A stretch of DNA of 64,000 nt from Ectobius pallidus (taxonomy: Eukaryota; Arthropoda; Insecta; Blattodea; Ectobiidae), in contig CAXKWD010000007.1 in NCBI GenBank assembly GCA_964059195.1, positions 558,001-622,000 on the forward strand. The letters are read 5' to 3'. Both the position numbers and the translations under genes were made by a program. Each line of letters starts with the position of its first letter. The stretch's first letter is position 1. The notes below the pieces were generated by a model. The model did not search any database. It was not told where the DNA came from and was given only the letters and a program-made list of their open reading frames with translations. Positions 22,901 to 34,225 of this stretch are shown piece by piece.

Positions 22901-24572
22901 TGAACACATTTCATCAACTTTTAATGAATAGCATAATAGCAATATCATTGTTCATTTACTACCTTCCCTTCAAATCTCCAATCATGTATATTACTCTGTA
23001 AGGGTTAATTATTCCATGTAGATTTACTCTGAAATTATAATGAACCCTATAGCCACAAGCTTTGGGGTTAGCCCATATTATGCTGAAATATTCAAAGGAC
23101 ATTGGGACTAAAAGGATATGTTTTCCCTTTTATGCGTTATTCGTCAATTTTATTGAATCAAACCCTTGTTCTTGCTGCATTTTAGAGGTTAAACGGAATG
23201 TTTTGAGTCTATGGAAGCTTAATTGTAAACACTGACTGAAGGATACATAAAATGCATTTCCTGTAGCGAAGACTTTATTTCACTCAAAATAATCCTCCAG
23301 TTTCTGACGAGAGAACGAAAATATTGACGATATTGTAACAAAAATTCTTAGAATTACAGTAACAGAACTTAAGATATAAAGGCATTATTTAATTTAATTT
23401 TGAATATCTTGATGCAGAAAGTGAAATGCAGCGCCGAAAAAAATTTCAATCACTGCCTGTATAAAATCTTACAAGTTAAAAATGGAGTGCCTTTTTGAAT
23501 TTATAAAAGGTTATAATAAAATACTGTCGGAATTTGCTGGAAACTGTAAGATTTATAAACTCCGGTAACATGATTCATTGATAATCCACAGACAGTTTGT
23601 ATTATTTAAAAAAATCAAATGTTGTAGATATCAGAAAAGTTATTTATGGCTTTGTTCTCACATGGTAATGCAATAACAATAGCTGTGGGTGACTAAAAAA
23701 AGAAATACTCAAGTTTTACAATTGCTCGAATTTGTTGTACTATCCATTTAGTATTATTTTCTGTATTACGAATATTTTGGTAACACAACTGATATTCAGT
23801 GAAGCCAGGGATGGTGTACGCATTATCTCAGATAACGTTAACTTTGTTATTGAGTTAACTTGAATAATTACCCATTAACTGTTATAGCTAAATTAATTCT
23901 GAGAATAGTATGCAATTTTAAAACTAGTCAATATAGAACAGGCCAGATTGAAAGGCTACAGAACAATTCATTGCTGAGAAAAAAATAATGAAACCACCTA
24001 TTTTCCAGCATCGAAAGCTGTATGTTCCTCCTTAACAAATTTATGATTATTTGAGATCCGACAAGAACCAACTCGGGTTAAAAATATAAAGAAAACATTC
24101 AAAATGTTCTGTGTGTAGTTAAATTCCCATTAACTATGTTATGTTAGAACATATGAATCGAGATAAACACACTGTCTTATTTATAGGACATTGGGATCAA
24201 ACAAATATCCAACAAATCATTTCCCACACAATAACAAAGGTAATTTTGTACAGATGTCTTGATCTTCTCAAAATAACTATCACATTTTTCAACAATGGAG
24301 TATGCCATAAAAAATAATTTTAAAAGTAGATGCAATACTATTGAGAACACTGATATACCAAATATATAATACAAAATTGATGCCGGGAATATTGAGGAAG
24401 CTGTCGACTGCGTTTTGTTTCCCGGAAATTCCCGAAACAAAGCCGATATCGACCGACTAGTCAATTTATTGACTTGTCCATTTTCTCCGGAAAACAAATT
24501 AACATCTCAAAATGTTCAGTGCAACACGCTGGGTTTGCATGTCAAGTCAATTGGAACGCGAAATTCCAATAT
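19931..24572. other. 4.6 kb without recognisable genes
   Basis: Long AT-rich stretch. I see a (TTTA)n microsatellite at 20539-20568 and scattered short frames, but no conserved protein motif, tRNA or convincing terminal repeat. It may be intron or intergenic DNA. Confidence 0.4.
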
Positions 24573-24606
24573 ACATGTCAATATCAACTTCTTAATATTG
24601 ACATGT
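24573..24606. repeat. perfect 12-bp inverted repeat, 10-nt loop
   Basis: ACATGTCAATAT and ATATTGACATGT surround CAACTTCTTA. A second small hairpin, TTGGAA...TTCCAA, lies just upstream at 24551-24569. No gene is adjacent, so a terminator role is not implied. Confidence 0.8.
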
Positions 24607-25019
24607 TGGTGTTAAATGTATATCAATGGAGACGCAGCTTAAAACGAAATATTGAGCAGATTTCAAGAAATTCATGACTTTCATGTCAAAAGTTAAATCT
24701 GACCGTTCTGAAACCTCTCGCCCGAAAACTAGGCTACGCGCTGAACACGAATAAATTACATTAAGAAATATAAATACATACTAATTATTGTTCTTAATAT
24801 GTTCACTGGCTTACTTTTCCTCTCATTATGGGCTGTCCTTACCTGAAAATAGAAAAAAAATGCATGTCACTACTTTTCAGAAACCAATTTAATGCAGTAT
24901 TCCTATCTTCAAATTCCTTAGCTTAATATACATTTAGAGCCACAACACAACCCACTTTAATGTTGTCTTCTTTTTAAGTGCAAGAGCAACAATAGTACAA
25001 AATACTTACTTACTCAATG

Positions 25020-25370
25020 GGAATGGACCATTACAAAGGAAGTTAAAGAATATTATCTATTTTATGGAACTCGGAGGTTCATTGCCGCGCTTACCTGAGC
25101 CCGCCATTCAACCCTATTCTGTGCTAACTCCATCCATCCATCCCTCGCAAATCCTACTTCCCTTAAATCTATTTTAATATTTTCCTCCCAAACACGTCTA
25201 GGTCTTTCAAGTGGTCTTTTCCCTTCGTATCTCCCAGTCAGTATTTTTTTAGATATGTCTTTTCTCCCCCACTTCATCTTCCGTGATTTAATTACCCTTA
25301 CTATATCCGGTGAGTACAGGTTATGAAGTTCGTCATTATGCAGTTTTCTCCAGTTTCCATTTTCATCTCT
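25020..25370 (-). pseudogene. 3' end of LINE family L1, truncated
   Basis: Minus-strand reading from about 25370 gives RDENGNWRKLHNDELHNLYS, then VRVIKSRKMKWG, KKILTGRYEGKRPLERP and AMNLRVP before a stop at 25062-25064. The frame is open throughout, so this is the best-preserved protein end of the family. Homology to the 13330-14035 copy stops just upstream of RDENG, where LINE L2 begins on the other strand. Confidence 0.85.
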
Positions 25371-25371
25371 A

Positions 25372-27010
25372 ACATATATCTGTCCAAAGCACTGGAACGA
25401 ATTATACACAAACAACTGAGGGATTATCTCAATGAACATAACTACCTCAATCCATATCAGTCAGGTTTTCGTTCCGGATACAGCACTGCGACGGCGTTGC
25501 TCAATGTGACAGAGGACATTCGCAAAGCTATGGATGACAGCAAATTGACGATTATGACACTGATTGACTTTTCTAAAGCTTTTGACTCAGTAAATTTTGA
25601 ATTACTCATCTCTAAGCTCAGAACCTTCCACTTGTCAGAAAACACTGTCCAGTGGTTTCATTCTTACCTCTACGGCCGCCAACAGCGTGTTATTGTGGGA
25701 AACCAGTCTTCTTCATGGAGGCCTGTAGAACGTGGAGTGCCACAAGGTTCAGTGCTGGGACCATTACTGTTTACTATACACATAAACAACGTTTGTAACA
25801 CCATTGGTAATGACACTAACTACCATATTTACGCTGACGACTTACAGCTGTATAAACATACACGACCTGACAGCATTAACATGGCTATAAATGAAATTAA
25901 TAACGATCTTGAAACAATAACTAATTGGGCAAGACATTCTAAACTTACAATTAATGCAGGAAAATCTCAGGCGATCTTAAAGGGGCATCGTAATTTGTTG
26001 AAAAATGTCGATGTGGAAAATTTAACACCCGTCAAATTAAACGGAAGCATTGTCCCATTTAGTCCGCATGTAAAAAATCTTGGCTTTCATTTTGACAGTA
26101 ACTTAAATTGGAACATCCATATAAAAGAAATTTGCAAAAAAATATACTCTATATTTCACGCCCTCCAACGACTAAAAAAACTTTCTACCTTCTTCATTGA
26201 AGAAAACACTCGTATCAACACTCATAATGCCTCATTTCGATTACTGTGATATTCTACTAAGCGACCTGAGCTCCAAACTAGGACAGAGACTACAACGTGT
26301 TCATAATGCTTGCGTTCGCTACATTTGTGGTATTCGTAAGTCAGATCACATTACGCCAGCATTTGAAACATTAGCATGGTTTCAACTGGACGACAGAAGA
26401 AAACTGCACTCTCTCTGCCTCCTATATCGAATTCTTCACACTTCCTGTCCTCACTATCTGTCATTACGCTTTCAAACTCTTTCATCTCATCATAACATAA
26501 ACACCCGATCCAAGCAAGATCATATTCTCGCAATACCTAAACATCATACATCTCTTTACTCATCATCGTTTACTACTTCAGTCATCCGAATGTGGAATTC
26601 TTTACCATCTCACATCAAGGACTGTCGGTCACTGTCAACCTTCAAATCGCAGTTAACAGCACATATACATAGTACCTAATAGTGTATATTTTTTCTTATC
26701 AATAGTGTATCTTTTTTTAGTGTATCTTAATGGTGTATCATGTTATTTAAGTTTCTATCATTTAATACTATTGTGTAACTAAATTATTTTTGTACAATTT
26801 AATTTCTTTCGTATCATTTGTGTGTCATTTAATGTATTCTAAATAATTTAATGTGTTATGTAATGTCATTTAACGTATTTTATGTTATTTATTATGCCAT
26901 AATGTAACAACTAATGTAGCCTACTTTTATTTCCTGGTGAAGTGGAAGAAAAGACCTTACGGTCTTAACTTCTCCAGGTTAAATAAAATATTATTATTAT
27001 TATTATTATA
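25372..27010 (+). pseudogene. 5'-truncated non-LTR retrotransposon (Jockey/CR1 group), RT domain with one frameshift
   Basis: The plus-strand frame begins inside the reverse transcriptase (SKALERIIHKQLRDYL) and shows RT blocks in order: QSGFRSGYSTATAL, LIDFSKAFDSVNFELL, ERGVPQGSVLGPLLF, the catalytic IYADDLQLY (about 25830), LTINAGKSQAI and NLGFHFDSNLNW. A frameshift near 26195 moves translation to the frame of 26197-26679, which completes the thumb and C-terminal region (FDYCD, MWNSLPSHIKDCRSLSTFK) and stops at 26677-26679. The 3' UTR ends in ...AAATAAAATATTATTATT, an ATT-repeat tail. The endonuclease and any ORF1 are missing. It acts, or acted, by target-primed reverse transcription. The left border lies against the L1 relic on the opposite strand. 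Confidence 0.92.
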
Positions 27011-27284
27011 TCTGCCTCTGATTTTCTGATAGACATAATCATAACTGCAGTTCACAAGCTAAGACTAACTGTAGACATGGGAGATAGTAAAACATAACCT
27101 CACACCGGAATTAAAGGCAGCTATCATCACCATCAGCAACGGAATCACAATTTTGCTATAGTTGTTTTTTAGTATGTTTTGGTTTTATTGTAATTTCTAC
27201 GAATATCATGTGAAAAGACAGATTCAGATGCCTCCCTCCAACCTTCCTGATGAGCTCGACAAAAATAACAAATGAAAGTTAATT
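27011..27284. other. no gene recognised
   Basis: Short AT-rich spacer between the LINE tail and the SINE; nothing seen. Confidence 0.4.
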
Positions 27285-27545
27285 AAGGCGTTGCGCTACA
27301 AACCGGAGGTCGCGGGTTCGATCCCTGATAAGGTCGATGGAGTTTTTCAATTGACCTAATCCTTCTGGTGGCACTATAGCCATGGGGTCGACTCAGCCTC
27401 TAACAGGAATGAGTACCAGGAGCAATCCTAGGGGTAAAGGCGGCCGGTGTGTAAGATTGAACCTTACCACCTTTCCTGTGCCGAATGTCTTGGAACCTCA
27501 ACCTCCTGTACCCTCTGGCCTGTATAGGGAACACTTTTACTAAAC
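27285..27545 (+). mobile_element. tRNA-SINE family S1, 5'-truncated copy
   Basis: Shares TGCGCTACAAACC, GGTCGCGGGTTCGATCCC (intact B box), CTAATCCTTCTGGTGGCACT, CAGCCTCTAACA and CGGCCGGTG with 5426-5718. The A box is missing or diverged. No clear TSD was found. Confidence 0.85.
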
Positions 27546-28049
27546 TGTCCCAATACAGCAGAGATGCCAGATGTAACGTGCTCTATGCATTTCTTTATTT
27601 TGGATAACGTAACTTATCCTTTTATTTCTGGAGAAATTGTTATTATATTCTCTTCAAGAATACAATAATCCTCATGTATTAACGTCATCTGTATCGAGTT
27701 ATGAATGAGAGGAACCAACGCTTTATGAGTTGTCAGGTTTGTGGAGACTTGAAGAACACAGGAACTAAGAAGGCAAGAGAACTGAGATGGGAAAAAAAAG
27801 AACTCGAGAAAAGAACCAGGGATACAATTACAGACGTGACGTATGATTTCAAGAGGCGGAAAGGAAATTGAGAGACCATAAAAGAAACGAAGGTAGAAAA
27901 TACGTCTCATAAGTATCACTGTGGATGAAGAATGTGGCGTCGTTTTCCGTAGCTCGGTGGCTGGAGATTGAGAATGTACAAATTTCTTCTTGTCGAGAAT
28001 AAGCATCTCAAAGGATAATTCAAATGCGGATAATTAATTAATTTATTTA
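27546..28049. other. no gene recognised
   Basis: A 130-codon minus-strand frame (28006-27614) covers much of it but shows no domain I recognise. It is not supported as a gene. Confidence 0.3.
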
Positions 28050-28062
28050 TTTATTTATTTTA

Positions 28063-28125
<63 letters not shown>

Positions 28126-28137
28126 TCCTTCCTTTTA
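28026..28137. repeat. (TTTA)n followed by (TTTC)n microsatellite
   Basis: ATTTATTTATTTATTT passes into a pure TTTC run of about 70 bp at 28060-28130, ending TTCCTTCC. The Lys-Glu-Arg repeat peptide on the minus strand is its artefact. Confidence 0.97.
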
Positions 28138-28731
28138 GTGTACGGATCTTTGTGCCTACAGAAAAGATAATGACAGCTGACGTCATGACATCTGCACTCA
28201 AGTGAGGAACTTAATAAAGTTAACCATCCACCTACTTTGCTTACAAGTTTATGTGAAATGTGCCACATTACGCCGGTGCTCACACTCAGACAGGACTCAC
28301 AAAAACAGCCGAGTTTGTTGACAAGTGAGTCACACAGCTGGGGAAGTGGCATTAAAAAAGAAGGTAAAAGTTAAATGGATATCATAATTAATTGAATAAC
28401 TATTCAAACTATAGAGGTATCCATTTTAATAAGAGGAAAGTAACGAAAGACGGTTTGAACTGATTTCATGAATATGATTGAGTAAGGTTCTTAGTTCTTG
28501 AATTTAAACCAAATCGATAGGGTCATTTTTGTGATAAATAGGTAAATTAAATTACCTTCATATAAAGTGGTGGTGAAATTAAAGGATTTCTTCACCACGG
28601 TTCTTTTCATTCACGGGAGATACGTAATACAAATACTAAATATCTTTCTCTAAATAAGATTTGACACACACAGTCATATCTTCTTATTTTTATTCAGGGA
28701 ATCTCAAAACATAGGCTATAATAACGTTTAA

Positions 28732-29386
28732 TCTATATTAATAAAAGGAAGTGTCTGTCTGTCTGTCTGTCCGCGATGCCCAGCGAAATCTACTCAACGC
28801 AGAGATCTGAAATTTTAAACATAAGTGAACTGAAGTGTCAGAAAATGCACCTCGAAGCCGGAATTTTAATTTTCGTCTTCGTTCGTGAGTTATGAGTGAA
28901 AAAATGGCAAAAAACGTGTATTTTTTGCGTTTTCGAAGCATCAGTTTTCAGATACATTTCAATGTCAAATAAATTACAGTTGGCTTTGGCTATTTTTGTC
29001 GTACCTTGGACATAAAACCATCGCGATCGCTTGAATGTTGTAGCTCACGCTGGTCGATTCATTTGTTTATAATGTCAAGGCACGCAAACATATGAAATTT
29101 TCAACCTACACCGAAGAGGATTATTATTATTATAATAATAAGAGGGATAATCAATATTGGCCTAAATATGGTCAAACGTTGTTCGATTTGGACGAAACTC
29201 ACTATACAGGGGTTTTCTAGGCCAAGGAACTCGAATCTGAGGTCGCTTTTACCAGGCGACGCTATCTAAACGTGGTATGTAATTCACGTGATTTAGGTGC
29301 TAATAAATATAATGATTTAACTATTATGCTCATAATTTTTAATTTTTGAAATAATTATCGCGGGCGAAGCCGCGGGCACATGCTAG
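28732..29386 (+). mobile_element. non-autonomous Helitron (family H1), A|T insertion
   Basis: Starts TCTATATTAATAAAAGG and a TGTCTGTCTG run, and ends with hairpin CGCGG-GCGAAG-CCGCG followed by GCACATGCTAG. It is flanked by A (28731) and T (29387), with no target duplication, as Helitrons insert between A and T by rolling-circle transfer. The 655 bp encode no Rep/helicase. A diverged sister copy is at 46698-47363. Confidence 0.9.
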
Positions 29387-30142
29387 TCTTCCATATAGGG
29401 AAATCCCTTGTATGTCTGTTATTTTGTAATGCAATAAATCGTAGTAACCCTTAATAAATCTGAACACTCAGAAACAAAAACGTGATTTCAAACATTTCAT
29501 GAAGTCTGACTTACAAGTCATCTCAATGTCGAGTACAGCTTGTATTCATTTCACGATGGAAAGATTTCTTGCATAATATATATTATTTTTCTACATATTC
29601 TTCCTAGATATTTCTACGCCATTTCTCGGCAATGTTATTCGTTAACAACTTAGGGCCTATTTTTATTTACATGGTGTACATGGATGCTTACCCAGGAGCA
29701 ATCAACCCCATTGCAAACAATTTAATCTGGGTCTTTCATGGTTTCTGCAGTCGTAAAGACAAATGCTGAGTACTTATCATAACCATAACAAATTTAATAC
29801 AAGTTAAATTTTACAGAGGCTTCAACATGTCAACAATAGAAAAAGATGCTCATCAATAGTTACTCGGGTTAGTGGTATATACAAAGCTGATATTTTTACA
29901 AAATCCAATCTGGCTGATGAAAGTGTGAATAGCTCTGTGTTTAATGGCGGCTTTAACACCATCCACCATGTAAATGTGGTAATCATGTCCCAAGGGCGCA
30001 CTTTAAAAACGTACGCTATATAATCTGTGTTGATAGACTTCAAATGATAAGTAATCACTCGCAACCACATACAAAATAATGGAACAATAAATTATTCATA
30101 AAGTGAGAGGTTAATGGCTTTGTGTTTGCCTCTATTCTGCAA
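29387..30142. other. no gene recognised
   Basis: AT-rich spacer between two Helitrons. An 82-codon minus frame (30070-29822) shows no recognisable domain. Confidence 0.35.
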
Positions 30143-31001
30143 TCTCTATATATATAAGAGGCTTTGTCCTGACTGAATGAATGAATGAATGATTGATTGA
30201 CTGACTGACTGACAGCCTAATGACAGAGAATCAACGTAGAGCCTAAAGACTTGGAATTTTGACAGTACCTTCGTTTCTTAATGTAGGTGCTCACTAAGAA
30301 AGGATTTTGAAAAAATTGATTTTAAATTCCAAAAATCAAATGTTTTTGAGTATTCTGAATCCCATTTTACACATAATTATCAAATCAAAATCACAGTTGA
30401 CATGGCAACATATTGTTGCCAGTGTTCTCAGATGGGTTTGGAAATAAATGAAATGTGACTTTCACAAATTAGAAAAGCTATCAATATAATTGATGTTGTA
30501 AATAAACATTAAAGAATGAAATCCACGAAAATAATGCAGTCACATACCCTGGACATAGAGAAAACAATACGAAGGTACGGTATTATGTATATTATTATAT
30601 CGCAGGTTTTTGGAGAGAGAAGTATGAAAGTGATATTGCATTTCTATTTAATTTCATCCCAAAACGGTTTTATGGTAACATGAGAGTGAGAAATAAATAT
30701 TCCTCAAAGACAATACAATTTTATGTTACCGGAATTTATGTTTCTTCTTAATTGAACCCCTACCTGGCTTGCTGTGCACTGTACAAGCGATGGGATGCAA
30801 AATCCTACATTCTCTATGAGCCATAAAAAGCTATATCAAGCGTTTTCTGAGGGAATAGTTTGAGTGTGATAAGTCGTTCTTCCTATTTCAAATTCTAAAT
30901 ACCTATGAAAGGACGTGTAACTTAAAAATTGAAAGTCCTTCATGAGTTAATTTCCAATTACAAAATAGAAAACCCGGGCGACGCCGGGTCTTTTGAACTA
31001 G
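30143..31001 (+). mobile_element. non-autonomous Helitron (family H2), A|T insertion
   Basis: Begins TCTCTATATATATAAGAGGC followed by TGAATGAATG/GACTGACTG repeats; ends with the 6-bp hairpin ACCCGG-GCGACG-CCGGGT then CTTTTGAACTAG. Flanks are A (30142) and T (31002). The 859 bp have no transposition genes. The 3' 200 bp recur at 52235-52430. Confidence 0.88.
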
Positions 31002-31599
31002 TCTATTATAAGGAAGAGAATTTAGAGGATGCCAATAAAATAAATGCACTCACTGTTCTATTCCTCAAGATAATGGCGGATCGATACATTTATAGTCAAC
31101 TGTCATTATATGAATTATATTTTACAATTAACGGACCTCGACTGAATAATGATATTTTATCTTTGATTTGGCTCAGTTTTATAAGCAAAAATGAAATTGA
31201 CTGCCAGTTTATTTAACTATTATCTTCTGTGGAGACCTGGACGGGATTAGGATTGGAATGAGAGTGAACACGTCCTAGAGGACTAGGGTTTCATTCCCTA
31301 CAGAATTTAAAACAAATTTATACTTGAAAACAATGTCAAAGACAGTATAAACAATTTTATGTTTTATGACAACAGCAACAAGGATGGTATAGAAAGAACA
31401 GTTATTATGTAACTATCTAAATGACGTTTGATACAGTGTTCAAGCCAGACATCCTTTCGCTCTCAAGATATCCACATTGCACCACGTGCTCTAGTGTAAG
31501 GACATCCCAATTATAAGCAAGTATTTCCCTTACATCAACAAGACCTCAATTTATTCGTCATTAGTTTTGCAAAGGAAAACTGCTGTTACATTATGGTTG
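31002..31599. other. no gene recognised
   Basis: AT-rich. Contains a small symmetrical GTCCTAGAGGAC motif near 31271 but no identifiable element. Confidence 0.35.
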
Positions 31600-31850
31600 A
31601 TTAGTATAAGGTTATGTAACGACGGGGATGTACTGCACCTTAGGCCTGTGACCGTCGCCGGTGTGCCGGAATTTTGTCCCGCAGGAAGTCTTTTATATGC
31701 CATTAAATATACTGACATGGCCCCATCATATTTATGCATACTTAAATGCCATCGACCTGGGCCGGGATCGAACCCGCAACCTTGGACTATTACATTATGT
31801 GCATAGAAAGTTAAGCCATTACCAAACCATGGGAATCCCCGCAGTAACAT
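31600..31850 (-). mobile_element. tRNA-SINE (family S4), minus strand
   Basis: On the minus strand the B box GCGGGTTCGATCCCGGCC is near 31750-31775 and the A-box region lies to its right (31800-31835). The body extends left to about 31620. No TSD was recognised. The overlapping short frames are chance. Confidence 0.65.
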
Positions 31851-32302
31851 TGATCCATGGACGTAGTTATGCTGTATCCTTTCCGTAGGAAACGCAATAA
31901 CAAGGCAGTGATCATTCTGATACCGGATCTAACATTTCACATCCCCTTTACGTCACCTACAGCTTTTCCCTCAGCTACACGAGGTCTAGGAGGCTTTTCC
32001 CTTCACGCCTCCTTATAAATCTCACGTTTTATGGAGCAGACTACCACGTGACTCACCAAGGGTTTCGCATTGCTCCAGTAAACGTTACCCTGTGCCAGAT
32101 TTTATGTAGTAGAAATAGCATAACATGTTTCTTTAAAAGATCATTCTGGAAAAAGGAATTTCAACATTATATAAACTAAACCTAAGTTCAGAAGATATCC
32201 TTAAAATTTAGAGTACAGAGAAAAGTTAATTTTGGGGGAATAACATTATTATCGGAGAGAATAATATTCATTTTGGAACACATAAATTTAATTTCTTTTA
32301 TA
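31851..32302. other. no gene recognised
   Basis: Spacer ending in TATA, the target duplication of the next element. Confidence 0.4.
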
Positions 32303-32541
32303 TGTTACCGTTAAAGTATATAATGCAGTTATTTTATAGAATACCTAGTTATTCCATGAAATAACTTATCGTCTCCGTTAAAGTGTGTAATATGTTAATA
32401 ATTTGACACTTTAACCAGTTATTCTATGAAATAACTAGGTATTCTATAAATAAACTAATGATAGACAATTAAAATGAAAAAGAAGCAATTTATCTAATTT
32501 ATGCAGCGTATAAAAGGTATTTATGGAAACGTACCATAAAA

Positions 32542-33491
32542 TCATTTGTTACAACAAGGATTACTAAAATGACACTTGGAATTACAAAGAACATTATTTC
32601 TAAAACAAAAACATTTTTTGTTGATACACTGGGTTTTACACGAACATTTATTAAATCCCTGACCAGTACCTAAACTTTGAGCTGTAGCAACCGACCGGAG
32701 CGATATTTCTACATCCGGTACTTCTTCGATTTTAATTAATTTTTGTTCGCAGACACTGAACTGGGATCGGGAATATCATTGTTTTATGCGGCCGTTTCTT
32801 GTGCCCGATTGGAAAAATCCTTCTTCGGTTATTTTTATGATGATAGCTAAAATAGATTTGGCATCACCTTTTCCTATGTCAACTTCAGGCACTGGGATAC
32901 GGACGGTAAACCCCACAGAGGTTTCACAATGAGATTTATCCGACATTAATTTCATCTTTTCGCTTGAATTTCTAAACATTTTTTAGACTTTTCTCTTTCT
33001 CTTTGAACATTAAGTTCATTAAAACACAATTTGCAGATTTTCTGCTCAACTTCATCTTCTGAAACATAATCTTCCGAACATGATATATGGGCAGGCTCCA
33101 TACATTTGAAGCAAACTATATCTTCACTGCATTCTTTTAAACAGACAAGATCTTCGTCGACCAACGAATTAAGTGCTTCCTTCGGAATGGCAGTTGTTGA
33201 CAGTCCAACTCTAGCTGCGCAACCAAACATAGCCTCATAGGGGGACCTTTTAATACCAGAATGGAACGCTCTGTTCTTCATAAACTGGATCAATTTTAAC
33301 CCGTTACTCCACGAAGTTGACTGGTTGTCTTGCATCCAAGTCGTCAACATATTTTCTATGTCCTGATTGGCTCTCTCAACACTGCCTTGGCTTTGGCTAT
33401 GTCTTGGTTTGCCATGCACGATCTTAAGCTCTGGCCAAGTTACTTTTAAGTCATCAATAAGTTTGTTACAAAATTCTCTTCCATTTTAGCT
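32542..33491 (-). pseudogene. C-terminal part of Ginger/KRBA2-like integrase with CXC tail, frameshift and stop
   Basis: Homology resumes at 33491 with NGREFCNKLIDDL, the second-Asp block but lacking its Asp, then HGKPRHSQSQGSVERANQDI with the catalytic Glu of the DDE triad, and a region like SPYEAMFGC. A zinc-knuckle-like stretch follows (CFKCMEPAHISC ... KICKLCF). A frameshift near 32975 leads to GFTVRIPVPEVDIGKGDAKS, one in-frame TGA lies at 32778-32776, and a terminal Cys-rich domain (CSCKTQC...CNSKCH...PCCNK) ends at 32542. That domain order is the one I know from KRBA2-like integrase proteins. With both core Asp residues missing, the protein cannot be catalytic. Confidence 0.87.
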
Positions 33492-33609
33492 TAATTGTCA
33501 TTCAAAGTTCCACCTTAACCACAAAACAATAAAATAACAGAGATTGTAAACTGGATACACGGTATCTAAAAATTATTATATTCTTATAAGCTTTTACATA
33601 TGAACATAC

Positions 33610-33760
33610 AAGTCAATAAATAAATACAAGCTTAAAATAGCGACTGATGTCGCAATAGTCTATATCAATTATTCTTAAAATTTTATCATATCATATAATT
33701 ACGCAAGTTAAAAGATACAAGATTAAAATAGCGATTGATGTCGCAATAGTCAATATAATT
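33610..33760. repeat. two-copy tandem repeat, about 91 bp, with small hairpin
   Basis: AAAATAGCGACTGATGTCGC followed by AATAGTC recurs 91 bp later with one substitution. GCGAC-TGAT-GTCGC can form a 5-bp hairpin in the first copy. It lies in the foreign 2.7-kb insert of the Ginger-like element. Confidence 0.8.
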
Positions 33761-34225
33761 ATTGCTAAATTCTAAAATGTCAGTTTTAAAAATTATAAAT
33801 TAACCTTAAAATTATAATATTTTATTGTACAATAATTATCTATTTTAGAGAATCTTATCGATCCTTTTATTATCAATGTTCACTAATAACAATGTTTATC
33901 TTATATACACCGCTGTACACTTAATGATGATAATATATTGCCTTGTAACCCACTTTTCTTATTCAAATCGTCTGATATCATGTATAGTACAGATATTATC
34001 TTATAATACCTTATTAAAAATACATCTAGAGGCATTAGCGTATTGTTTATGTGTTAGTTTGTAGCAATTTATGTTGAAACTTCTTTTTTGTTGTAGTTAT
34101 CTTCTTACAAAAATCATTTTAGAATCCGTGTATCTAGTACTCTAGCTGTTAATCGGATATGCGCATTTCGGCTTAATATGCCATCTTCAGTCCTTAAAAT
34201 TGTGTGCGTCGAAGTCTTCACTACA

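Noticed and set aside
22792..23010. TTAA-bounded possible MITE (TTAACACGTTAGAG ... AGGGTTAA)
   Set aside because: Ends share too few bases when one is inverted.
23805..23860. hAT-like start CAGGGATGG
   Set aside because: No matching inverse end within several kilobases and no TSD.
25323..25371. Apparent start codon for the LINE frame at 25323
   Set aside because: These bases belong to the L1 relic on the other strand; the LINE homology begins only near 25378.
28047..28352. Lys-Glu-Arg repeat protein on the minus strand
   Set aside because: It is produced by the TTTC microsatellite; the remainder has no domain.
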